Positions 57,223 to 64,000 of a stretch of DNA of 64,000 nucleotides are shown here, piece by piece. The stretch spans positions 1 through 64,000 of the forward strand of contig NZ_JAERQD010000017.1 of NCBI RefSeq assembly GCF_016735695.1, written 5' to 3'. The notes under the pieces are model-generated. The model was not told where the DNA came from. It worked only from the letters and a program-made list of their open reading frames with translations, and ran no database searches. How positions within the stretch are numbered: position 1 is the first letter of the stretch; each line of letters begins with the position of its first letter. The DNA comes from Microvirga zambiensis WSM3693 (GTDB lineage Bacteria > Pseudomonadota > Alphaproteobacteria > Rhizobiales > Beijerinckiaceae). The translations under genes were made by a program, and so were the position numbers.

Positions 57223-59301
57223 ATGGCGAAAATCATCGTTGATGGCGTCGAGGTCGACGTTCCCGTGGAATACACTCTGCTCCAGGCCGCCGAGGCGGCG
57301 GGAGCGGAAATTCCGCGCTTCTGCTACCACGAGCGGCTCTCGATCGCCGGGAATTGCCGCATGTGCCTCGTCGAGGTGAAGGGCGCCCCGAAGCCGGTGG
57401 CCTCCTGCGCCTGGGGCGTGCGCGACTGCCGTCCGGGCCCCAACGGCGAGCCGCCGGAAATCTCGACCAAATCGCCGACCGTGAAGAAGGCGCGGGAAGG
57501 GGTGATGGAGTTCCTGCTCATCAACCACCCGCTCGACTGCCCGATCTGCGACCAGGGCGGCCAGTGCGACCTGCAGGACCAGGCGATGGCCTACGGCGTC
57601 GACACCAGCCGCTATCACGAGAACAAGCGTGCGGTGGCCGACAAGTATCTTGGCCCGCTGGTCCGCACCTCCATGAACCGGTGCATCCACTGCACCCGCT
57701 GCGTGCGCTTCACCGCAGAGGTCGCAGGCGTGCCGGATCTCGGCGCCCTGTGGCGCGGCGAGGACATGGAGATCACCAGCTACCTCGAGCGGGCCCTCGG
57801 CTCGGAACTGCAGGCCAACGTGGCGGATCTCTGCCCGGTCGGCGCTCTCACCCACAAACCGGAATCCTTCCATTTCCGGCCATGGGAGCTCACCAAGACC
57901 GATTCCGTCGATGTGATGGATGCGGTCGGCTCCGCGATCCGCGTCGATTCCCGCGGCCGTGAGGTCATGCGCATCCTGCCGCGCGTGAACGAGGCGGTGA
58001 ACGAGGAGTGGATCACGGACAAGACCCGCCAGATCGTGGACGGTCTTCGCCTGCAGCGCCTCGACCGCCCCTTCGTGCGCGAGAACGGCCGCCTGCGTCC
58101 GGCCACCTGGCAGGAGGCTTTTGCCACCATTGCAAGCCGCGTGAAGGGCACCGACCCGAAACGCGTCGGCGCCATCGTCGGCGACCTCGCTGCCGTCGAG
58201 GAGATGTATGCGCTGAAGCTGCTCATGGAGAGCCTTGGCGTCACCAACATCGACGCCCGTCAGGATGGATCGCTGCTGTCGCCGGTCTATGGCCGTGGCT
58301 CCTACATCTTCAACAGCACCATCGCCGGCATCGAGGATGCGGACGCGATCCTGACTGTGGGGTCGAACCCGCGCATCGAGGCTTCGCTGGTCAATGTGCG
58401 CATCCGCAAGCGCTGGCGCATGGCGCCGCCGCCGATCGGCATGATCGGCGAGCATGCCGACCTGACCTACCCCTACGACTATCTCGGCGCTGGGCCCGAG
58501 ACCCTGGCCGAGCTCGCGGCCGGCCGTCACAGCTTCATCGAGAAGCTCCGCGCCGCCGAGCGTCCGCTGGTCATCGTCGGGCAGGGTGCTCTCTCCCGCC
58601 CCGACGGCCTTGCCGTTCTCTCGGCCGCGGCACAGCTCGCCCGCGACGTGGGTGCCGTGAAGGACGGCTGGAACGGCTTCTCGGTCCTGCAGACGGCCGC
58701 CTCCCGCGTCGGCGCCCTCGATCTCGGTCTCGTGCCGGGCGAGTGGGGTCTGAACGCTCAGACAATGGCTCAGGGTGAAGTGGACGTGCTGTTCAATCTC
58801 GGCGCGGACGAGATCGACATCGCCCCCGGCGCCTTCGTGATCTATCAGGGCACCCATGGCGACCGCGGCGCGCACCGCGCCGACGTGATCCTGCCGGCCG
58901 CGACCTACACGGAGAAGTCCGGCACCTACGTGAACACGGAGGGCCGGGTCCAGCTCGCCAACCGCGCCGCCTTCGCTCCCGGCGAGGCTCGCGAGGATTG
59001 GGCGATCCTGCGTGCGCTCTCCGATGTGCTCGGGCACCGCCTGCCGTTCGACTCGCTGAATGCGCTGCGGGCGAAGCTCTATTCGCATTATCCGCACTTT
59101 GCGGCCATCGATACGATCCAGCCCGCCGATGGCTTTGCCGCCATTCAGGCGCTGGCGAATATCGGCGGCACCCTCGGCCGCGAGGCTTTCGCGAGCCCGG
59201 TGAAGGATTTCTACCTGACGAACCCGATTGCCCGCGCCTCCGGCGTCATGGCCGAGTGCTCCGCGCTCGCCCGGTCGCTGAAGCTCGAGGCGGCGGAGTA
59301 A
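57223..59301 (+). CDS. nuoG: NADH-quinone oxidoreductase subunit G
   Basis: 75-kDa-type peripheral-arm subunit of 692 residues with three iron-sulfur clusters. C34, C45, C48 and C62 (RFCYHERLSIAGNCRMCLVE region) bind the [2Fe-2S] cluster. HPLDCPICDQGGQCDLQD and CIHCTRCVRFTAE bind the [4Fe-4S] clusters. The rest is a molybdopterin-oxidoreductase-like domain without cofactor role. ATG at 57223 preferred over the GTG at 57211 that would overlap nuoF. Confidence 0.96.
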   Translation: MAKIIVDGVEVDVPVEYTLLQAAEAAGAEIPRFCYHERLSIAGNCRMCLVEVKGAPKPVASCAWGVRDCRPGPNGEPPEISTKSPTVKKAREGVMEFLLINHPLDCPICDQGGQCDLQDQAMAYGVDTSRYHENKRAVADKYLGPLVRTSMNRCIHCTRCVRFTAEVAGVPDLGALWRGEDMEITSYLERALGSELQANVADLCPVGALTHKPESFHFRPWELTKTDSVDVMDAVGSAIRVDSRGREVMRILPRVNEAVNEEWITDKTRQIVDGLRLQRLDRPFVRENGRLRPATWQEAFATIASRVKGTDPKRVGAIVGDLAAVEEMYALKLLMESLGVTNIDARQDGSLLSPVYGRGSYIFNSTIAGIEDADAILTVGSNPRIEASLVNVRIRKRWRMAPPPIGMIGEHADLTYPYDYLGAGPETLAELAAGRHSFIEKLRAAERPLVIVGQGALSRPDGLAVLSAAAQLARDVGAVKDGWNGFSVLQTAASRVGALDLGLVPGEWGLNAQTMAQGEVDVLFNLGADEIDIAPGAFVIYQGTHGDRGAHRADVILPAATYTEKSGTYVNTEGRVQLANRAAFAPGEAREDWAILRALSDVLGHRLPFDSLNALRAKLYSHYPHFAAIDTIQPADGFAAIQALANIGGTLGREAFASPVKDFYLTNPIARASGVMAECSALARSLKLEAAE

Positions 59302-59313
59302 GAGGAACGGATC

Positions 59314-60339
59314 ATGGATTTCGGAGATATCGTCCTCGCAGTCGCGATCATGCTGGGCAAGAGCCTGCTCATGCTCGTGGCTCTTCTCATCTTCATCGCC
59401 TACGCGCTCTATGCCGACCGCAAGGTCTGGGCGGCGGTCCAGCTTCGCCGCGGCCCGAACGTGGTCGGCCCCTGGGGTCTCTTCCAGTCCTTTGCCGACC
59501 TCTTGAAGTTCGTGCTGAAGGAGCCGGTGATCCCGGCGCCGGCTAACAAGGGCATGTTCCTGCTTGCGCCGCTGGTGATGTGCACCCTGTCGCTGGCGGC
59601 CTGGGCGGTCATCCCGCTCAATGCCGGCTGGGCCATCGCCGACATCAACGTGGGCATCCTCTACATCTTCGCGATCTCGTCGCTCGGCGTCTACGGCGTC
59701 ATCATGGGCGGCTGGGCCTCGAACTCGAAGTATCCGTTTCTCGGCGCGCTGCGCTCCGCGGCGCAGATGGTGTCCTATGAGGTCTCCATCGGCTTCGTGA
59801 TCGTCACCGTGCTCATGTGTGCCGGAACGCTGAACCTGTCGGCCATCGTGGAATCGCAGAACACCCGGCTCGGCATCCTCGGCTGGTACTGGCTGCCGCT
59901 GTTCCCGATGTTCGTGGTGTTCTTCATCTCGGCCATGGCTGAGACCAACCGTCCGCCCTTCGATCTGCCCGAGGCGGAATCGGAACTCGTGGCCGGCTAC
60001 ATGGTGGAATATTCCTCCACGCCGTATCTGCTCTTCATGCTCGGCGAGTACGTGGCCATCATGACCATGTGCGCCCTCGGCACGATTCTGTTCCTCGGCG
60101 GCTGGCTCTCTCCGATCCCCTTCGCGCCCTTCACCTGGATCCCGGGCGTGATCTGGTTCGTTCTGAAGGCGAGCTTCCTGTTCTTCCTCATCGCCATGGT
60201 GAAAGCCCTGGTGCCACGCTACCGCTACGATCAGCTCATGCGCCTCGGCTGGAAGGTCTTCCTGCCGCTGTCGCTCGCCATGGTCATCGTCGTGGCGGCT
60301 GTTCTGATGGTCACCGGCAATGCGCCGGGCGTCCGCTAA
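59314..60339 (+). CDS. nuoH: NADH-quinone oxidoreductase subunit H
   Basis: Membrane subunit forming the quinone chamber; 341 residues with eight hydrophobic segments. [20 protein letters not shown] and [20 protein letters not shown] are conserved loops, and [20 protein letters not shown] is diagnostic. ATG at 59314. Twelve bases precede nuoI. Confidence 0.97.
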   Translation: MDFGDIVLAVAIMLGKSLLMLVALLIFIAYALYADRKVWAAVQLRRGPNVVGPWGLFQSFADLLKFVLKEPVIPAPANKGMFLLAPLVMCTLSLAAWAVIPLNAGWAIADINVGILYIFAISSLGVYGVIMGGWASNSKYPFLGALRSAAQMVSYEVSIGFVIVTVLMCAGTLNLSAIVESQNTRLGILGWYWLPLFPMFVVFFISAMAETNRPPFDLPEAESELVAGYMVEYSSTPYLLFMLGEYVAIMTMCALGTILFLGGWLSPIPFAPFTWIPGVIWFVLKASFLFFLIAMVKALVPRYRYDQLMRLGWKVFLPLSLAMVIVVAAVLMVTGNAPGVR

Positions 60340-60351
60340 AGGAGATCGGCC

Positions 60352-60840
60352 ATGCAGCTCGACCGCATCGCCCAATCCCTCCTGCTGAAGGAGTTCATTT
60401 CAGGGTTCGTCCTGACGATGAAGTACTTCTTCAAGCCGAAGGCGACCCTGAACTATCCCTTCGAGATGGGTCATCGCGGCCCACGCTTCCGCGGTGAGCA
60501 CGCCCTGCGGCGCTATCCCAACGGGGAGGAGCGCTGCATCGCCTGCAAGCTCTGCGAGGCTATCTGCCCGGCCCAGGCTATCACCATCGAGGCCGGTCCG
60601 CGTCGCAACGACGGCACCCGCCGCACGACGCGCTACGACATCGACATGGTGAAGTGCATCTATTGCGGCATGTGCCAGGAAGCCTGCCCGGTGGATGCCA
60701 TCGTGGAAGGCCCGAACCTGGAGTTCTCGGTGGAGACCCGCGAGGAGCTCTACTACGACAAGGCCAAGCTTCTCGATAACGGGGAGCGCTGGGAGCGCGA
60801 GATCGCGAGGAACCTCGCGAAGACCGCCCCCTATCGGTAA
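60352..60840 (+). CDS. nuoI: NADH-quinone oxidoreductase subunit I
   Basis: Peripheral-arm subunit with clusters N6a and N6b; 162 residues. C62, C65, C68, C72 ([12 protein letters not shown]) and C102, C105, C108, C112 ([12 protein letters not shown]) form two ferredoxin motifs. The N-terminal helix ([18 protein letters not shown]) docks to the membrane. Confidence 0.97.
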   Translation: MQLDRIAQSLLLKEFISGFVLTMKYFFKPKATLNYPFEMGHRGPRFRGEHALRRYPNGEERCIACKLCEAICPAQAITIEAGPRRNDGTRRTTRYDIDMVKCIYCGMCQEACPVDAIVEGPNLEFSVETREELYYDKAKLLDNGERWEREIARNLAKTAPYR

Positions 60841-60978
60841 GGGGCGTCCTGCCCGGCGAGGGCAGGGGGCAAGCATGTCCGGCGGGTTGTGCCGGCCGGA
60901 TTCGGATTTTATAGACAGGCCGCCGGATTCTCCGGCGCCACGTCGGAAGGGGCCGCCTTTGGCGGCTTGAGCTCAAGC

Positions 60979-61593
60979 ATGACGGTTACCGCCGCCTTCT
61001 TCTATCTGTTCGCGACGATCACGATCGCCTCCGGCTTCATGGTGATTGCCTCCCGCAACCCTGTGCAGTCGGTGCTGTTCCTCATCCTGGCCTTCGTCAA
61101 TGCGGCGGGCCTGTTCCTGATGATGGGCGCCGAGTTCCTGGCGATGATCCTGGTCATCGTCTATGTGGGCGCGGTCGCGGTGCTCTTCCTCTTCGTCGTC
61201 ATGATGCTCGACGTGGATTTCGCCGCGCTCCGGCAGGGCTTCCTGCAGTATCTGCCCATCGGCGGCCTGATCGGCGTGATCCTCCTCCTCGAGCTGATCC
61301 TCGTGGTCGGGACCTACACCATCGATCCCGGTCTGGTGCGCTCCCCCGCCGTGCCGATCCCCGCTGCCGACGTCATGACCAATACCGAGGCCCTCGGACA
61401 GGTGCTCTACACCCGCTACTTCTACTTCTTCCAAGCGGCCGGCCTGATCCTTCTGGTCGCGATGATCGGCGCCATCGTCCTGACCCTGCGCGAGCGGGTC
61501 GGCGTGCGGCGCCAGGACATTTCCAAGCAGAACGCCCGGACTCAGGAGACTGCGGTCGAGGTGCGGAAGGTTCCCTTCCGCCAAGGCATCTAA
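60979..61593 (+). CDS. nuoJ: NADH-quinone oxidoreductase subunit J
   Basis: Membrane-arm subunit of 204 residues with five hydrophobic segments ([38 protein letters not shown] with the proton-path Tyr). The ATG at 60979 was chosen because the N-terminus [12 protein letters not shown] fits homologs. A 138-base GC-rich gap precedes it, without a clear gene. Confidence 0.95.
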   Translation: MTVTAAFFYLFATITIASGFMVIASRNPVQSVLFLILAFVNAAGLFLMMGAEFLAMILVIVYVGAVAVLFLFVVMMLDVDFAALRQGFLQYLPIGGLIGVILLLELILVVGTYTIDPGLVRSPAVPIPAADVMTNTEALGQVLYTRYFYFFQAAGLILLVAMIGAIVLTLRERVGVRRQDISKQNARTQETAVEVRKVPFRQGI

Positions 61594-61604
61594 GGAGAGG
61601 CGCC

Positions 61605-61913
61605 ATGGTTATCGGACTGGGTCATTATCTCACCGTCGCCGCCGTCCTCTTCACGCTCGGCGTGTTCGGCATCTTCATCAACCGGAAGAACGTGATCGTC
61701 ATCCTGATGTCCGTCGAGCTGATCCTGCTCGCCGTGAACATCAACATGGTCGCGTTCTCGACCCACCTGAACGACATCGTCGGCCAGGTCTTCGCCATGC
61801 TGATCCTCACGGTCGCGGCGGCGGAGGCGGCGATCGGCCTGGCCATTCTAGTGGTCTTCTTCCGCAACCGCGGCTCCATCGCGGTCGAGGACATCAACAG
61901 GTTGAGGGGCTAG
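61605..61913 (+). CDS. nuoK: NADH-quinone oxidoreductase subunit K
   Basis: Small membrane-arm subunit of 102 residues, three hydrophobic segments, homologous to MrpC antiporter subunits. The Glu in [15 protein letters not shown] and the second in [20 protein letters not shown] are key proton-path residues. Eleven bases after nuoJ. Confidence 0.97.
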   Translation: MVIGLGHYLTVAAVLFTLGVFGIFINRKNVIVILMSVELILLAVNINMVAFSTHLNDIVGQVFAMLILTVAAAEAAIGLAILVVFFRNRGSIAVEDINRLRG

Positions 61914-61916
61914 GAC

Positions 61917-61960
61917 CATGATCCGGAAAAGTGGGAACCGGTTTTCTGATCAAGATCATG
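61917..61960. repeat. REP-like palindrome between nuoK and nuoL
   Basis: CATGATC and GATCATG bound a 44-base element containing AAAAGTGGGAACCGGTTTT. Similar sequences recur through Hyphomicrobiales genomes. It lies between nuoK and nuoL, 41 bases ahead of the nuoL start. Confidence 0.8.
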
Positions 61961-62001
61961 CGTCGGCCATGAGCCCGAACGGAATGGCGAAGTAAACGAA
62001 C

Positions 62002-64000
62002 ATGTATCACGCAATCGTCTTCCTGCCGCTCGTCGGCTTCCTCATTGCAGGCATCTTCGGCCGGCTCCTCGGGCCGCGGCCGAGCGAGATCGTCACCACC
62101 GCGCTGCTCTTCGTGGCGGCCGTCCTGTCCTGGGTGTCCTTCATTCAGGTCGGCTTCGGCGACGGCGCCACCAGGATCCAGATCGCCCAGTGGATGTCGG
62201 TCGGCGACCTTCAGGTCGATTGGGCGTTCCGGATCGACACGCTGACCGCCATGATGCTGGTGGTCGTGAACACCGTCTCGGCCCTCGTGCACCTCTACTC
62301 CATCGGCTACATGCACGAGGATCCGCACCGGTCGCGCTTCTTCGCCTATCTGTCGCTCTTCACCTTCACCATGCTCATGCTGGTGACAGCGGACAACCTC
62401 GTCCAGATGTTTTTCGGCTGGGAAGGCGTGGGCCTCGCGAGCTACCTGCTGATCGGCTTCTGGTACCAGAAGGATTCCGCCAACGCGGCGGCCATGAAGG
62501 CCTTCATCGTCAACCGCGTCGGCGATTTCGGTTTCCTGCTCGGCATCTTCACGGTCTTCGTGCTGTTCAACGGCGTCACCTTCGACGCGATCTTCCCGCG
62601 CGTCTCCGAGTTCGCGAATGCGCGCTTCATGTTCCTCGGCATCGAGTGGCATGCCCTGACCATCGCCTGCCTGCTGCTCTTCATGGGCGCCATGGGCAAG
62701 TCGGCACAGTTCCTCCTGCACACCTGGCTGCCGGACGCGATGGAAGGCCCGACCCCGGTCTCGGCCCTCATCCACGCCGCCACCATGGTGACCGCCGGCG
62801 TTTTCATGGTCGCGCGCCTGTCGCCGCTCTTCGAATATGCGCCTTCTGCTCTCGCCGTCGTCACCGTCATCGGCGGCATCACGGCCTTCTTCGCCGCCAC
62901 CGTCGGCCTGGTCCAGAACGACATCAAGCGCGTCATCGCCTATTCGACCTGCTCGCAGCTCGGCTACATGTTCGTGGGCCTCGGCGTCGGCGCCTATGGC
63001 GCAGGCGTGTTCCACCTGTTCACGCACGCCTTCTTCAAGGCGCTGCTGTTCTTGGGCGCCGGCTCGGTCATCCACGCCATGCACCATGAGCAGGATATCC
63101 GCCACATGGGAGCGCTCCGCCGCTACATCCCCCTGACCACGGCGATGATGGCGATAGGCACGCTGGCACTCACCGGCTTCCCGTTCACCGCCGGCTATTA
63201 CTCGAAGGACGCGATCATCGAGGCGGCTTACGCCGCGCATTCCTCGGCCGGCTCCTTCGCATTCCTGGCGACCGTCGTCGCGGCCTTCATGACCTCGTTC
63301 TACTCCTGGCGCCTGTTCTTCCTCACCTTCGAGGGAACCGCACGCTGGGGGCATCATGATCATCACGCTCACGCCCCGCACTCCCATGAGGGAGTCGAGC
63401 ACGACGATCACAACCGCGACGTGGAGCCGGCGAGCCATGCCCAGCATGACCATGGCCACCATGGGGACCATACCCCCCATGAGAGCCCGCTCGTGATGCT
63501 GATCCCGCTCATCGTGCTCGCCACGGGCGCGGTTATCGCCGGCATCGTCTTCCACGGCGCCTTCATCGGCGAGGGCTACCAGGAGTTCTGGAAGGGTGCG
63601 CTCTACACCCGTCCGGACAACCATATCCTGGAAGAGATGCATCATCTCCCAGGCTGGGTGCCGCTGCTGCCGACGATCATGATGGTCTTGGGCTTCGTGC
63701 TCGCCTGGTACATGTACATCATCGACAACAAGCAGCCGGCGAAGCTCGCGGCCGATCACCCGATCCTGTACCGCTTCCTCCTGAACAAGTGGTACTTCGA
63801 CGAGCTGTACGATGCGATCTTCGTGCGTCCGGCGATGGCCATCGGCCGCTTCTTCTGGCGAACCGGCGACCAGAAGATCATCGACGGGCTCGGCCCTGAC
63901 GGCATCTCCGCCCGCGTCCTCGACGTGACGCGCGGGGTGGTGCGGGTGCAGACCGGCTACGTCTATCATTATGCCTTCGCGATGCTGATCGGCGTTGCGG
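62002..64000 (+). CDS. nuoL: NADH-quinone oxidoreductase subunit L (partial, runs off the window)
   Basis: Antiporter-like proton pump of complex I; 666 residues are visible and the frame continues past position 64000. Motifs are intact: [40 protein letters not shown] (with the proton-path Lys upstream in GKSAQFLL) and [19 protein letters not shown]. Unlike the usual protein it has a His-rich loop (about residues 451-494, 16 His) between hydrophobic segments. ATG at 62002. Confidence 0.95.
   Translation, partial: MYHAIVFLPLVGFLIAGIFGRLLGPRPSEIVTTALLFVAAVLSWVSFIQVGFGDGATRIQIAQWMSVGDLQVDWAFRIDTLTAMMLVVVNTVSALVHLYSIGYMHEDPHRSRFFAYLSLFTFTMLMLVTADNLVQMFFGWEGVGLASYLLIGFWYQKDSANAAAMKAFIVNRVGDFGFLLGIFTVFVLFNGVTFDAIFPRVSEFANARFMFLGIEWHALTIACLLLFMGAMGKSAQFLLHTWLPDAMEGPTPVSALIHAATMVTAGVFMVARLSPLFEYAPSALAVVTVIGGITAFFAATVGLVQNDIKRVIAYSTCSQLGYMFVGLGVGAYGAGVFHLFTHAFFKALLFLGAGSVIHAMHHEQDIRHMGALRRYIPLTTAMMAIGTLALTGFPFTAGYYSKDAIIEAAYAAHSSAGSFAFLATVVAAFMTSFYSWRLFFLTFEGTARWGHHDHHAHAPHSHEGVEHDDHNRDVEPASHAQHDHGHHGDHTPHESPLVMLIPLIVLATGAVIAGIVFHGAFIGEGYQEFWKGALYTRPDNHILEEMHHLPGWVPLLPTIMMVLGFVLAWYMYIIDNKQPAKLAADHPILYRFLLNKWYFDELYDAIFVRPAMAIGRFFWRTGDQKIIDGLGPDGISARVLDVTRGVVRVQTGYVYHYAFAMLIGVA

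Noticed and set aside
57166..60375. A very long minus-strand reading frame of over 1000 codons opposite nuoG-nuoI
   Set aside because: It mirrors highly conserved nuo genes on the plus strand. In GC-rich DNA the opposite strand often stays open. Its translation is Arg/His/Asp-rich with no recognisable domain.
61894..63969. Long minus-strand frame opposite nuoL
   Set aside because: Same effect: an antisense shadow of nuoL, rich in Asp, His and Arg, with no domain.

Overview
This 64 kb window is a GC-rich, gene-dense stretch of what looks like the chromosome of a Hyphomicrobiales (Rhizobiales) alphaproteobacterium. Gene content and order (rpsF-rpsR-DUF2232-rplI, dnaB-alr-radA, acpS-lepB-rnc-era, glyA-nrdR-ribD-ribE-ribH-nusB, DUF177-plsX-fabH-ihfA-merR and a full-length nuo operon), a K+-independent type H+-pyrophosphatase, and many dispersed intergenic palindromes fit a Methylobacteriaceae/Microvirga-like genome. 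That genus guess is inference from gene order and protein style only. Almost everything is core metabolism or information processing. I see no phage, IS element, CRISPR array, or defence or biosynthetic island.

Layout. 0-2.5 kb: a repeat-rich stretch, a solo LuxR-type regulator and a convergent LysE-type exporter. 2.6-5.6 kb (minus strand): cvpA-purF-SDR. 5.9-7.2 kb: an AT-richer orphan gene for a cadherin/RTX protein with its own promoter-like sequence. 7.3-11.4 kb (minus): dnaB-alr-radA with overlapping genes. 11.8-14.3 kb (minus): ribosomal operon rpsF-rpsR-DUF2232-rplI. 14.8-18.5 kb (plus): pdxJ-acpS, then lepB-rnc-era. 18.5-22.3 kb: a signalling pair transcribed divergently, a soluble PilZ-containing chemoreceptor and an adenylate cyclase-TolB-TPR protein. 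22.3-24.1 kb: an OmpA-domain protein with a long Pro/Arg/Gln-rich region. 24.3-27.4 kb (plus): recO and parC. 27.6-33.1 kb (minus): hemB, then a LivH-like permease with a lipoprotein-like N-terminus, threonine ammonia-lyase, an RDD membrane protein and bpt. 33.4-36.5 kb (plus): 3-hydroxyisobutyryl-CoA hydrolase-like gene, a small membrane protein and an L,D-transpeptidase. 36.9-44.1 kb (plus): glyA-nrdR-ribD-ribE-ribH-nusB-thiL-MFS. 44.3-51.3 kb: hppA, bamE (minus), a ubiquinol-cytochrome c chaperone, DUF177, plsX, fabH, ihfA, merR. 51.4 kb: tRNA-Asp(GTC). 52.0-64.0 kb: nuoA to nuoL, with nuoL running off the right edge.

How the genes fit together. The nuo genes build respiratory complex I, and the chaperone at 47.1 kb belongs to cytochrome bc1 assembly. 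plsX and fabH start phospholipid and fatty-acid synthesis, and acpS activates the acyl carrier protein. glyA, purF and the rib genes share one-carbon, purine and flavin metabolism. rnc, era, nusB, the ribosomal protein genes and the tRNA serve translation and RNA maturation.

The least ordinary items are the PilZ chemoreceptor/cyclase pair, the lipobox-LivH fusion with no visible ABC partners, the RTX/cadherin orphan, tails or loops on NuoE and NuoL, and three or four families of intergenic palindromic elements that in places sit inside operons. None is convincing evidence of a wholly new system.
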